The notes under the pieces: model-generated | Seen by the model: only the letters and a program-made list of their open reading frames with translations | The model's database searches: none | Told to the model about the DNA's origin: nothing | Program-made: the position numbers and the translations under genes | Shown: in pieces, positions 1 to 8,962 of the stretch | Position numbering within the stretch: the first letter of the stretch is position 1 | Layout: every line of letters starts with the position of its first letter | Source of the DNA: an uncultured Johnsonella sp. | GTDB lineage: Bacteria; Bacillota; Clostridia; Lachnospirales; Lachnospiraceae | Length of the DNA stretch: 37,965 bases | NCBI GenBank assembly: GCA_937927235.1 | Contig: CALBCM010000001.1 | Location: forward strand, 1-37,965 | Direction: 5' to 3'

Positions 1-493
1 CTCTCATTTTCATTGCATCACGAATAGAACGGTATTCCTCTGCTAATGTCGGAAAGAAGCGCATCATAACCGCTATAGAGATTGACAACCCTTGAGGTGC
101 ATGCATACGGTTCATCGCCGCCATGAATTCGCTTATTCTTGTAGTAGAAATAAAGTACCAGACAGTAATCATTACTGGTGCGAATTGTGTAATCATATAG
201 CATAAGAATAAAACCAACATTCTCGCAATACCACCTATATTCTGCTGTGTATAGTTTTGTAATAATGATGCTGCGATAAACAGAACTGTAAAACGTGCCC
301 CGATACGTATTTCTCCTTCCAAACACACAAGAAAAACAGGAATAAACGTCATAATGATCCGGACTATGTAAGCCGGACCATCCACAATATCAATCATTAC
401 TACAACAGAAAACAAGACCAGAATAAGAAGCTTGCTTCGTGGATCAAGATGCAGCAAACCAGTTCTCTCTCTTTTTCTATTTGTTTCTTTCAT
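1..493 (-). CDS. ecfT: ECF transporter transmembrane component EcfT (partial, runs off left edge)
   Basis: The open frame starts with ATG at 493 and continues past base 1, so only the N-terminal 164 residues are visible. The translation begins MKETNRKRERTGLLHLDPRS, the typical EcfT/CbiQ opening with a conserved LDPRSK, followed by several hydrophobic segments. It then has a stretch ending RMHAPQGLSISIAVMMRFFP that precedes the family's Ala-Arg-Gly coupling helices, which lie off the window. EcfT couples a substrate-binding S component to the EcfA ATPases for vitamin or metabolite uptake across the membrane. Its ATG directly follows the stop codon of the upstream S-component gene (TAG at 496-494), so the two are translationally coupled. 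EcfA genes probably follow outside the window. Confidence 0.85.
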   Translation of the reverse strand, partial: MKETNRKRERTGLLHLDPRSKLLILVLFSVVVMIDIVDGPAYIVRIIMTFIPVFLVCLEGEIRIGARFTVLFIAASLLQNYTQQNIGGIARMLVLFLCYMITQFAPVMITVWYFISTTRISEFMAAMNRMHAPQGLSISIAVMMRFFPTLAEEYRSIRDAMKMR

Positions 494-1084
494 CTATACT
501 ATCCCTGCTTTTTCAAAATTTTTCTTTACCACTGCTTTACCGATAAATGCTCCAATTGTACCACTTATAAAGCAGATAACAATAATAATCGGATATGTTT
601 TAGGAGTTATGAGCGTAAATAATGTATTAACAAAAGACGAATCATATCCGCCTTTCAATAGACTTTGCTTGTAGGAATCTGCTGTGAGTACAAGTGGAAG
701 ATAACTCGCAACAACCCAAAGACTGAATACTCCGTAACTAATAACTGTTTTTTTCTGGTTCTTGTAATTACCTGACTTTGCGACAAAGTCCGCAATTAGT
801 CCTGCTATAATGCATATCGGTGCTCCAGTAAAGCCCATTCCGAATATAAACAACAATATTGCTACAATTACAGAGGTAATAGTTAACATGCCAAATTTTT
901 CTATTCTTGCGTAGTATAGCATCATAGGGATACCTGTAACAATCGGAATTAGTACAGCATACCCCGCTACAATAAATGGTGAAAGAAATCCCATATACAT
1001 TATAACCATCTGCACAACCCAAAGGATTGCAGTAAAAATGCCGACTGTGATAAAATCTTTTGCCTGAAGTTTCTTTTGAGTCAT
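494..1084 (-). CDS. MptD/Trep_Strep-family ECF transporter S component
   Basis: This 196-residue integral membrane protein has about five or six hydrophobic segments and begins MTQKKLQAKDFITVGIFTAI. The N-terminal LQxKDFITVGIFTAI block and overall length match the MptD (Trep_Strep) family of putative S components, the substrate-binding subunits of energy-coupling factor transporters. The start at 1084 is preceded by a CAGGAGG ribosome binding site. It is followed without a gap by ecfT, so this is the first gene of an uptake operon reading leftward. The substrate is unknown; the family assignment is from recognised sequence pattern and the neighbour. Confidence 0.8.
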   Translation of the reverse strand: MTQKKLQAKDFITVGIFTAILWVVQMVIMYMGFLSPFIVAGYAVLIPIVTGIPMMLYYARIEKFGMLTITSVIVAILLFIFGMGFTGAPICIIAGLIADFVAKSGNYKNQKKTVISYGVFSLWVVASYLPLVLTADSYKQSLLKGGYDSSFVNTLFTLITPKTYPIIIVICFISGTIGAFIGKAVVKKNFEKAGIV

Positions 1085-1138
1085 TATGAGCAGCCTCCTG
1101 AATATTATATTAATTTATCTTAATGTTATATTATTACC

Positions 1139-1160
1139 TGACAATTTTATGGAATTGTCA
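1139..1160. promoter_or_regulatory. Inverted repeat, candidate operator for the ECF operon
   Basis: A perfect 8-bp inverted repeat, TGACAATT and AATTGTCA, is separated by six bases (TTATGG). It lies 55 bp upstream of the S-component start, where a repressor or activator site would be expected. No T-run follows it, so it is not an obvious terminator. The binding protein is unknown. Confidence 0.4.
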
Positions 1161-1599
1161 TCTGTTAATATATTTAGCATAATCTAATTTAATATTATAT
1201 ACCATTTTGTTTTTTTTATTCCAATTAGCAACAGATTGAGCGATAAATGTTTCTATTAGGAAATAGAAAATTGAAAGATTTCAGCATGTTTTTCTTTACA
1301 ATCTTTGGAAAAAATTGATTAGAGAGTGCCGGTGCGAAGTAACTGGTATCGGTACATTGGTTGATGAATAGACAAAACATAAAGAAACAACTAAAAGTAT
1401 TTTAAAAGAAACAATTATTAATGGTAATCCACTCTTAATACTTACCATTTTTATAAAATATATGTTAATATAAGAACAAAGAGGAAGAATAAGGAATATA
1501 TGCCAGGAACACTGTTCTAAAATACCTATTATAGAAATACAGGATTTATAAGCTCATTATAAAAAAGCACATCTAGAAATCTAATATGCATTTCTTGAT
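1161..1599. other. AT-rich intergenic region without a supported gene
   Basis: No open frame with a ribosome binding site is seen between the divergent ECF operon and the orphan hairpin at 1600. A short frame near 1318-1470 is interrupted by stops and resembles nothing I can name. An imperfect small palindrome GAACACTGTTC lies at 1507-1517. This stretch could be the remains of a decayed gene. Confidence 0.35.
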
Positions 1600-1645
1600 A
1601 AGAAGCTATAGTACGCTAATCAAGTGGACTATAGCTTCTTTGTTT
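1600..1645 (+). terminator. Orphan hairpin, probable rho-independent terminator
   Basis: AAGAAGCTATAGT (1600-1612) and ACTATAGCTTCTT (1628-1640) form a perfect 13-bp stem with a 15-nt loop, followed by TGTTT. No intact plus-strand gene lies upstream, so it may have ended a gene that has since decayed. Confidence 0.55.
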
Positions 1646-1794
1646 AAAAGAAAACTTTATTTATAGTTGAGTACGAGCGGATATATTTTTTTAAATACTG
1701 AGATATAATTTTTCTTCTCTGACAATTACATAAAAAGTTACGTTTGCTTCAGAATCATTAATCGGTATAAAAATACGGTTATATTTATAAATAC

Positions 1795-1827
1795 TTGTAT
1801 TATCAGTTATTTATGTTATATTATAAT
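1795..1827 (+). promoter_or_regulatory. Candidate promoter for the OFA-family MFS gene
   Basis: A consensus -10 TATAAT is at 1822-1827. The -35 is less clear: TTATCA at 1800-1805 gives a 16-bp spacer. TTGTAT at 1795-1800 could instead serve an overlapping TATATT at 1817-1822, also with a 16-bp spacer. It would give a leader of about 80 nt. Confidence 0.4.
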
Positions 1828-1912
1828 ATGCGAGCGGTAAGCAGTCGGCAAAGAGCAGTGTTGGCTTTGGTGTTAGGCTGGTGCTATAACAAAAAATTAA
1901 ACAGGAGTAAGT

Positions 1913-3157
1913 ATGACGGAAAAAGAACGAATTAAATTAATGAAAAGAAGATGGCTTGTGCTTTTTGCAAGCTGTATAATTAATCTGTGCATAGGTGCAC
2001 TTTATGTATGGAGTGTATTTGCCGAGCCGATGGCGCTAAATCTTTCGGGACTTTTAGGTAAAGAGCTGTCGTCTGCTGATTTGGCCATAGTTTTTTCAAT
2101 AGGAAATTCCTCCGGCTTTATTACTATGATAGGCGGAGGCTTTTTAAATCAGAAGCTGGGACCTCGCAATGTTGTGTTTTTAGGCGGAATATTATTCGGA
2201 ATAGGCTTTATTATATGCAGCTTTGCAAAAAGTATTTTAGGCTTGATTATCGGATATGGTGTAGCTTCAGGTCTGGCAATGGGCTTGGCGTACGGCTGCA
2301 CAATAAGCAATTCAGTTAAATTTTTTCCGGATAAGGCAGGCTTGGTCGGCGGGATAGCGACAGCGTCTTACGGTATATCTTCTGTAATATTACCTCCTGT
2401 TGCTGATTTTCTGATTACTAAAGTGGGAGTAAGTAAGGCGTTTTTTTATTTTGGAATTGTAATAATTGTTGTGACAGGCATTTGCTCTCAGTTTATTATT
2501 AGATGCCCTGAAAATTTTGTGCCTTTAGGTTATAATTCTGCAAATCAAAATTCCGGCAGCATTAATAGTACTGCAGATAAAAATTGGAAAAAAATGCTTT
2601 CTGAAGCGATTTTTTATGTGATGTTAGCCATGCTTTTCTTTGGAGCGGTTTTGGGAATGATGGTTATATCGCAGGCTTCCGCTATTGCACAAAATATGGC
2701 AGGAATGACAGCTGCAAAAGCTGCTCTTATAGTATCTGTTTTGGCATTATTTAATACTTTTGGTCGAATAATATCAGGGAGTATATCTGATAGAATAGGC
2801 TCTGCTCTTACTTTAAGAGGTGTTTTTGCAGTTGCGGTAATTGCTATTGTTTTATTATACCTGAATGCAGGAGTGGCTTTGTTTTGTATAGGGATTTGTA
2901 TGGTAGGGTTTTGCTTCGGATCGTTTATGGGAGTGTATCCAGGCTTTACTTCAAAGCAATTTGGAAGAAAAAATTCAAGTATAAACTATGGTATTATGTT
3001 TATCGGGTTTAATGCTGCGGGACTTATAGGACCTATAATTATGGGCAGGATATATTCCGGAACCGGAGCCTATAGCCTGGCTTTTATTATAGCTTTAGTA
3101 TTCGCTTTACTGGGCTTTAGCCTGACCTTTGTATATGATAAGCTCAATAAAAAATGA
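1913..3157 (+). CDS. OFA-family MFS transporter (oxalate/formate antiporter-like)
   Basis: This 414-residue protein has the twelve-helix layout of the major facilitator superfamily. The N-terminal RRWLVLFASCIINLCIGALY and following VWSVF are characteristic of the OFA (oxalate:formate antiporter) group. A GxxxDRxG-like motif appears between helices 8 and 9 as SGSISDRIG. It probably exchanges small organic acids across the membrane; the actual substrate cannot be read from sequence, and OFA members also carry lactate, pyruvate and other monocarboxylates. ATG at 1913 follows an ACAGGAGTAAGT ribosome binding site. It stands alone: the next gene starts 260 bp on, and no clear terminator was found between them. 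Confidence 0.85.
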   Translation: MTEKERIKLMKRRWLVLFASCIINLCIGALYVWSVFAEPMALNLSGLLGKELSSADLAIVFSIGNSSGFITMIGGGFLNQKLGPRNVVFLGGILFGIGFIICSFAKSILGLIIGYGVASGLAMGLAYGCTISNSVKFFPDKAGLVGGIATASYGISSVILPPVADFLITKVGVSKAFFYFGIVIIVVTGICSQFIIRCPENFVPLGYNSANQNSGSINSTADKNWKKMLSEAIFYVMLAMLFFGAVLGMMVISQASAIAQNMAGMTAAKAALIVSVLALFNTFGRIISGSISDRIGSALTLRGVFAVAVIAIVLLYLNAGVALFCIGICMVGFCFGSFMGVYPGFTSKQFGRKNSSINYGIMFIGFNAAGLIGPIIMGRIYSGTGAYSLAFIIALVFALLGFSLTFVYDKLNKK

Positions 3158-3418
3158 GTTATATTTCGATATATCAACTTTCGCTCTGATAAATGGTGTT
3201 GATGCTGTTAATAGAATAAATTGTGATATTTGAATCAATTAATAATTACGGCTTCTTCTTTAGTATAAAAAATAAGAAAGATTACTGAAGTTAAAAATAA
3301 TTTAGTATAAAATATAGTACAATCATGGATTTTTTATCAAAAAACTATTGTAAATGCCTCAGAGCAGAGTTAGAATCTATGGTAATTTTGATAAAATATA
3401 ATGTATTTGGAGGATTGT

Positions 3419-4932
3419 ATGAAGTTACGAAGATATGCATACCTATTTTTAGGCGTGTCTTTAGGATTAGCAAATGCAGTACATGCTTATGCAGCAGGTA
3501 ATTATGCATTTGCAAAAAGTGGAAGTATAGGAGGTGAAGATGCAAATATAGTTGATACCGAAACGGTTGGAGTAAGCACTGAGGAAGAATTGGAAGAAGC
3601 ACTTAAAAACTATCAAAGTGTTAAATTAAAAAATGACATAGAGTTAACTAAGTAATTGTTTTTACAAGATCCGAAGATGGCTGAATCTACCCTTAAAATA
3701 ACTATTGATGGTGACGGACATAAAATATATACCGCCGGCTTTGAAAAAAATAATGGCAGTTTAGTATATGTTATAGATTTCAGAATGGATAAGATAAAGA
3801 AACTGGTATTTAAGGATATAACAATTGAAACTCCGGGATATAAAGTATCCACTACACATGGAGATATTATAATTCAAAGCGATGTAGCGTTTATAGGAAC
3901 CGGAATTTCAGGAATGGATTTGGTTGAGCGTAACGGGGGAAAGATTGATTTAGGTGAAAAGGGAGATTATTTGGCAGGATTATATGGAAATGATGTTATA
4001 ATAAACTCAGGTGAAGTTAAAGGCTCAAATTACTGTGGAGTACAAGCGGCAAACAGCCTGATATTAAGGTCAGGAAATATTAGTGAAAATCTGATAGGGA
4101 TGATGTTTGGAGGAGAAAGCCTTACAATAGAAGATGGCAATATAGCTGTAGAGGGAAACTCGGATTCGGATTTTGAATTTCATGATGTAGAGCAGGATGT
4201 GCGTTTCAATATACAAAATACAGCTTATGAGTACCTGAATGACAGACCTAAGTTCAAAGTTCAGGAAATAGTAAGAAATACTGAGGGAGAGATAGTAGAA
4301 AGAGTGGATAAGCCAAGTCCTTCAGGGCAATTTGATTCTATTAACGGAAAAAAGTCTTTTTATGAAAGGTTTGGTTTGGCAAATGTGTATGAAAAATTTG
4401 TAGGGCAGGATTTCTTACAGGCACAGGTACAGATTGCCAGCAAGAAAAATATAAAAGTACTGATGACGGAAAACCCAAGTTTACCGATACGGACGGCAAA
4501 AAATACGGATATGTTGAAAAGTATAAAACAGCAGTTTTAGAGGGCAAGGCTCCCTATATAGTTACTATAGAAGGTGAGGAGGTTGTAGAAACTTCTAAAG
4601 CCACTCCAAGTGATGCCGGTGCACAAGAGTCGAAAGACAATAAGGAGTTTGAAGAAAAAAGAAAAAAAGCTGATGAAGAAGCAAAACGTCTAAAAGAAAT
4701 AAAAAAAGCCGAAGAGTTAAGAAAACAAAAGGAAACTATGAAGGCAGCTGGAAGGATTGAGAAGGCTGATGAAGTTAAGAAGCAAACAGAGGTAGCAAAA
4801 GCTGAAAAAGTAAAAAATCAAACGAAAGCTCAAGAAGAAGGTAAGGAAAGCAAGGAAACTGAAGAAACAAAAAATATAAGGGAAACTTCAGGTGAAAATA
4901 CCAATAATTCTTTGTCAGGCGGTTCTGAGTGA
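3419..4932 (+). pseudogene. Broken gene for a secreted beta-helix-like protein with a charged C-terminal tail
   Basis: The start ATG at 3419 follows GGAGG at 3409-3413 and begins a signal peptide (MKLRRYAYLFLGVSLGLANA, cleavage likely near AYA-AG). The frame is broken twice. An in-frame TAA at 3653-3655 splits the N-terminal 78 codons from a continuing same-frame stretch 3656-4540. Near the A-run at 4445-4449 the sense frame then shifts, so that from about 4450 to the TGA at 4930-4932 it is read in another frame; restoring one A would rejoin the parts. The middle part (about residues 80-250) has repeating short strands such as GDIIIQSDVAFIG and NSLILRSGNIS, suggesting a right-handed beta-helix fold. 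The last 100 residues are Lys/Glu-rich and probably coiled coil. No function is recognised beyond a likely exported or surface protein. Confidence 0.7.
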
Positions 4933-5091
4933 TAAGCGGCAGTTTTTTTAAAGGGCGGTTAAAGCAAATTGAAAAAATACTAAGTGAGTGGTCTGCAGGT
5001 TAAGATGTGAATTAAAGCAGGCTGCAAGCAGCTGTGCTGTATCAGCTTTTTGTTTTACCTGCATAATACTGTGCTGCATAGCAGCTCTTAG

Positions 5092-5125
5092 GAAAGTGGT
5101 CATTTTGCTACTTTCTTTTTGTTTT
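5092..5125 (+). terminator. Rho-independent terminator
   Basis: GAAAGTGG (5092-5099) pairs with CTACTTTC (5108-5115), with one G-U pair, around an 8-nt loop, and is followed by TTTTTGTTTT. A weaker hairpin with its own TTTTTGTTTT tail precedes it at about 5030-5057 (AGCTG/CAGCT). Together they close the region of the broken beta-helix gene. Confidence 0.75.
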
Positions 5126-5252
5126 GCAAATAATTATTTTATCTACCTTAGTGAAATATTGAGTTGTTAATCTGCGAATCCTGTTTGGACTTAGGAAAGC
5201 TTGAGCAGTCTATATTGTATAACTAAATATATCTTGATTAGACTTTATTTTC

Positions 5253-5281
5253 TTCATTTATTGCGATATGTTATTTATAAT
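5253..5281 (+). promoter_or_regulatory. Possible promoter for the ABC transporter pair
   Basis: TATAAT at 5276-5281 sits 17 bp after a poor -35, TTCATT (5253-5258). The 230 bp between the terminator at 5092 and the ABC gene holds nothing else that I can support. Confidence 0.3.
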
Positions 5282-5399
5282 GATACAATACATGCTGATT
5301 ACAGGCAAAAAATAAACATTAAATACTTTAAAGAGCTAAATGGGATAAAAGGCTTTATTTAATATCTGTATTAAAATTAAAGAAAAGGAGAGAATTGAG

Positions 5400-7172
5400 T
5401 TGAAAGAGAAGAAAAAGAAAGTTCCTGTATTAAAAAGACTGATGTCTTATGCAGGCAATAAAGGCTGTATGCTTTATCTTGCAATGTTTTTGTCTGCGGC
5501 TTCAGGTATTATGATTTTAATGCCTATGGTTTATATTCATAAAATTGTAAGTACAATTATTTTAAGCGGACAAATTGATGTAACTAGGGTAAGAGAAAAT
5601 GCGGTCTTGGCAGCGTCATTTGCCGGAGCAGGATTAGGTACTTATGTATTTGCTATTATATTATCTCATATTTTTGCGTTTGAGGTAGAAGATAATATTA
5701 TAAAGCTAAGTGTAAGTAAACTAATGGAGAAGCCGTTAGGATTCTTTTTAAACAGAGAGAGTGGAAAGCTTAGAAGTGTAATTATAGGAGGGGCGGGAGA
5801 AACACATTCATTCTTGGCTCATCAGCTGCCGGATATGGCAATGACCATGATTACACCTGTAGTTTTACTGTTTTTTTTCTTTCTGTTTGATTGGAAGCTT
5901 GGAATTGCCAGTATGTTTCCTATGATAATCGGAGTGTGCCTTATGGGAACTATGATGACTAAAAAGGGTAAACTAATGAGAGATAAATATTATGCCGACC
6001 TTGCTAATTTATCCTCTGAAACTGTGGAATATGTCAGAGGCATTCCTGTGGTTAAAACCTTTGCACAAAGTATAGAAAGCTTTGACAGACTCTATTCTTT
6101 AATTGTGAAGATGAAAGACAGTGTTATGGAATTGACTATGAGCTATCGTAATAAAATGGCAGTTTTTGAGGCTATTACCGGCTCCACAGCTTTTTTTCTC
6201 GTACCGGTTGCGTTGCTGATATTGGCAACAGGAGGCAATGTCAGGGAAGTGCTGGGCAATTCAGTCATTTATTTTTTGATTGGTCCGGCCTTTGGGACTT
6301 TTATTTTGAGGTCAGCAACCATCAGCCAGTATACCTACTTTGCCGAGCTGGCTTTAAACAGGATTGATGATATTTTAGATTATGATAATCTTGCTTACGG
6401 CAGAGAAACAAGCTTGGAAGGTGGACTTGAATTTAAAAATGTTTCTTTTTCGTATGGCACGGAAAAAGTATTGGATAATATTTCTTTTAAGGTAAATCAA
6501 GGTGAAACTGTAGCACTGGTCGGCTCGTCGGGAGGGGGAAAAACTACTATTGCAAGACTGGCTGCAAGATTTTATGATGCCGATGAGGGCGAAGTTTTAG
6601 CCGGCAGAGTAAATATTAAAGAATATGACAAGAAATCATTAATGAATAAAATTGCCTTTGTTTTCCAAAACTCCAAGCTTTTTAAAATGAGCTTAAGAGA
6701 AAATCTGCTTATAGGCAATGAGAATGCAGGCGCAGAGGAAATTGAAAAAGCTTTGGATTATTCCGGCTCAAGGGAGATTGTAGAAAATCTCGAAAATGGA
6801 CTTGACACAATCTATGGAGCTAAGGGAACTTATTTTTCCGGCGGCGAAGCACAGAGAATTTCTATTGCACGGGCATTTTTAAAAAATGCAAAGCTTGTTA
6901 TTCTGGATGAAGCAACAGCCTTTGCGGACCCGGAAAATGAGCATGTAATTCAGGCATCCTTTAAGAAATTATCAAAAAACAAAGCAACTCTTATGATTGC
7001 CCACAGACTTTCTACCGTGGTAAATGCAGATAAAATTTTAGTTATTCAAGGAGGACAAATTGCTGAGGAGGGAAAACATGAAGAGCTCTTAGCAAAGAAG
7101 GGGATTTACAAAAAGCTTTGGGACGAATATCAAAGCTCAATTAATTGGAAATTAGGAGGCCAAAATGGATAG
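5400..7172 (+). CDS. ABC transporter, fused permease and ATPase (first subunit of heterodimer)
   Basis: This 590-residue half-transporter has an N-terminal six-helix exporter-type domain (about residues 15-320) and a C-terminal ATPase. The Walker A is GSSGGGKTT, the Q-loop VFQNSKLF, the signature FSGGEAQR (Leu of LSGGQ replaced by Phe), the Walker B LVILDEATAFADPENE and the H-loop IAHRLST. The FADPENE D-loop is the form found in a Firmicute group related to YbtP/IrtA siderophore-type half-transporters, so metal-chelate uptake is possible but not shown. The start is TTG at 5400 after AAGGAG. It overlaps the second subunit by 8 bp, indicating obligate co-expression as a heterodimer in the membrane. 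Confidence 0.85.
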   Translation: MKEKKKKVPVLKRLMSYAGNKGCMLYLAMFLSAASGIMILMPMVYIHKIVSTIILSGQIDVTRVRENAVLAASFAGAGLGTYVFAIILSHIFAFEVEDNIIKLSVSKLMEKPLGFFLNRESGKLRSVIIGGAGETHSFLAHQLPDMAMTMITPVVLLFFFFLFDWKLGIASMFPMIIGVCLMGTMMTKKGKLMRDKYYADLANLSSETVEYVRGIPVVKTFAQSIESFDRLYSLIVKMKDSVMELTMSYRNKMAVFEAITGSTAFFLVPVALLILATGGNVREVLGNSVIYFLIGPAFGTFILRSATISQYTYFAELALNRIDDILDYDNLAYGRETSLEGGLEFKNVSFSYGTEKVLDNISFKVNQGETVALVGSSGGGKTTIARLAARFYDADEGEVLAGRVNIKEYDKKSLMNKIAFVFQNSKLFKMSLRENLLIGNENAGAEEIEKALDYSGSREIVENLENGLDTIYGAKGTYFSGGEAQRISIARAFLKNAKLVILDEATAFADPENEHVIQASFKKLSKNKATLMIAHRLSTVVNADKILVIQGGQIAEEGKHEELLAKKGIYKKLWDEYQSSINWKLGGQNG

Positions 7173-8889
7173 ATATTTTATGAAAAAATATGCCATGTCG
7201 GAAATAGGAGCAAAGCATTTGAGCAAGGCAATATTTTCCCGTACCGTACTTAACCTTACCAAGCTATTTCCTCCAATGATTGCTTTTACATTTTTATTTC
7301 AGTATTTAGGCGGATTGGAGGGAATTAAGACCTTTCAGAGTCTTACTCCTGTAAATTATGTATTTATTATTGCTGTTATGATTGCAGTTATGTATGCTGT
7401 AGCCAGATGGGATTATGTGAGATTATATAATAACGTATACAGCGAGAGTGCAAACTCAAGAATTGATATTGCAAACAGATTAAAAAAGCTTCCGCTTTCT
7501 TATTTCGGAAAAAGAGATTTGTCTGATTTGTCTGAAACCATGATGAATGATATGACACTGTATGAGGAGATATTTTCTCATGCGGTTCCGCATATTTATG
7601 CAACAGCGATTTCAACGGCAATAATATCAGTGCTGCTCCTTTGCTATAATTTTAAGCTTGCTTTAGCGACGCTTTGGGTAATTCCTGTAGCTTTATTCTT
7701 ATTTTCTTTATCAAAAAAGAAAAATAAAAAAATAAATAATGAATGGGTTAAAAGCAGCAGAGCGGTTTTTGATGACCTTCAGGAAAATATTGACCAGATT
7801 GGAGAAATCAAAGCTTATAATCTGGAGGAAAAATCCCTTAATAAATTTTATAAAAAATTAAATCTTAATAAGAAAAATAAAATTAAGCTTGAATTTTTGG
7901 GAGGAGTATCAACAGCATTGGCAACTATGCTTTTAAAGCTTGGAATTATAACAGTTGCTGTTATAGGTGCAAGGATGCTTATCAGCGGAGAAATTAATAT
8001 TCTGGTCTATATAGCCTTTTTAATGATTACAGCAAGTATTTATTTGCCGATTGAAGGGATATTGAGCTTTATGGCGATGATTGTAATGCTTGACAGTGTG
8101 GTTGCAAGAATAAAGGAAATAAAAATCATGCCTATTCAAGAAGGAAAAACTGAAATGAATATTCAAAACTATGACATCGAATTTCAAGATGTGCATTTCG
8201 GCTATGATGATTATTCTGTAATAAACGGAGTCAGCTTTACTGCTAAACAAGGAGAGGTAACCGCCCTGATCGGACCCTCGGGTAGCGGCAAAACTACTTT
8301 GACAAAGCTTGCAGCAAGGTTTTGGGATATTAATCAGGGCAGAATTTTACTTGGCAAAGAAGATATCAGCAAAGTTGATCCGGAAACTCTCTTAAAAAAT
8401 TTTTCTATCGTATTTCAAGAGGTTGCTCTTTTTAATTCAAGCATTAAAGACAATATTAAAATCGGGAAAAAAGAGGCGACTGATGAAGAAATTATACAGG
8501 CGGCAAAAGTAGCAAGATGTGATGAGTTCATAAAACGAATGCCTGAGGGAATAGATACGGTAATCGGTGAAAATGGAGAAAGGCTCTCCGGAGGCGAACG
8601 TCAAAGACTTTCTATTGCCAGAGCAATCCTTAAGGATGCTCCTATTATACTCTTGGATGAAGCGACGGCTTCTTTGGATGTTGAAAATGAAAGTTTAATT
8701 CAGGAAGCACTTTCTGAGCTGATAAAGAACAAAACAGTTATTATTATTGCTCACAGGATGAGAACAATACGCAGTGCAGATAAAATCGTACTGCTTAATA
8801 AAGGAAGGATAGAGGCGGCAGGAACGGATAGCGAGCTGCTTAAGTCTTCTGAAATGTATCAAGCTATGCTTAAGAAATCCATGGCATAG
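7165..8889 (+). CDS. ABC transporter, fused permease and ATPase (second subunit of heterodimer)
   Basis: This 574-residue partner of the preceding gene has the same arrangement: six membrane helices (to about residue 310), then an ATPase with Walker A GPSGSGKTT, Q-loop VFQEVALF, canonical signature LSGGERQRLSIARAIL, Walker B IILLDEATASLDVENE and H-loop IAHRMRT. The ATG at 7165 lies inside the last codons of the upstream gene, behind its own GGAGG. All catalytic motifs are canonical here, whereas the first subunit has a variant signature, so the two ATP sites may be unequal. A stem-loop terminator follows the stop codon within 20 bp. The substrate is not known. Confidence 0.85.
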   Translation: MDRYFMKKYAMSEIGAKHLSKAIFSRTVLNLTKLFPPMIAFTFLFQYLGGLEGIKTFQSLTPVNYVFIIAVMIAVMYAVARWDYVRLYNNVYSESANSRIDIANRLKKLPLSYFGKRDLSDLSETMMNDMTLYEEIFSHAVPHIYATAISTAIISVLLLCYNFKLALATLWVIPVALFLFSLSKKKNKKINNEWVKSSRAVFDDLQENIDQIGEIKAYNLEEKSLNKFYKKLNLNKKNKIKLEFLGGVSTALATMLLKLGIITVAVIGARMLISGEINILVYIAFLMITASIYLPIEGILSFMAMIVMLDSVVARIKEIKIMPIQEGKTEMNIQNYDIEFQDVHFGYDDYSVINGVSFTAKQGEVTALIGPSGSGKTTLTKLAARFWDINQGRILLGKEDISKVDPETLLKNFSIVFQEVALFNSSIKDNIKIGKKEATDEEIIQAAKVARCDEFIKRMPEGIDTVIGENGERLSGGERQRLSIARAILKDAPIILLDEATASLDVENESLIQEALSELIKNKTVIIIAHRMRTIRSADKIVLLNKGRIEAAGTDSELLKSSEMYQAMLKKSMA

Positions 8890-8907
8890 ATTTGAGCCAA
8901 TCCAGTT

Positions 8908-8962
8908 AAATCCCCTGCCCCTGCTTCAAAAGTGAAAAAGCTTAAACAAAGGCGGGGGATTT
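8908..8962. terminator. Terminator shared by convergent ABC and traX genes
   Basis: AAATCCCCTGCC (8908-8919) pairs with GGCGGGGGATTT (8951-8962), with one G-U pair. The right arm overlaps the stop codon of the minus-strand TraX gene and is followed by TTTA on the plus strand. It lies between two convergent genes and could serve both. Confidence 0.6.

Noticed and set aside
432..674. Plus-strand frame across the ECF genes
   Set aside because: It overlaps the junction of two convincing minus-strand transporter genes and has no family resemblance.
4438..4460. Programmed -1 frameshift to join the two frames of the beta-helix gene
   Set aside because: The heptamers around the A-run do not fit X-XXY-YYZ in the zero frame, and a separate in-frame stop upstream already breaks the gene, so decay or sequence error is simpler.
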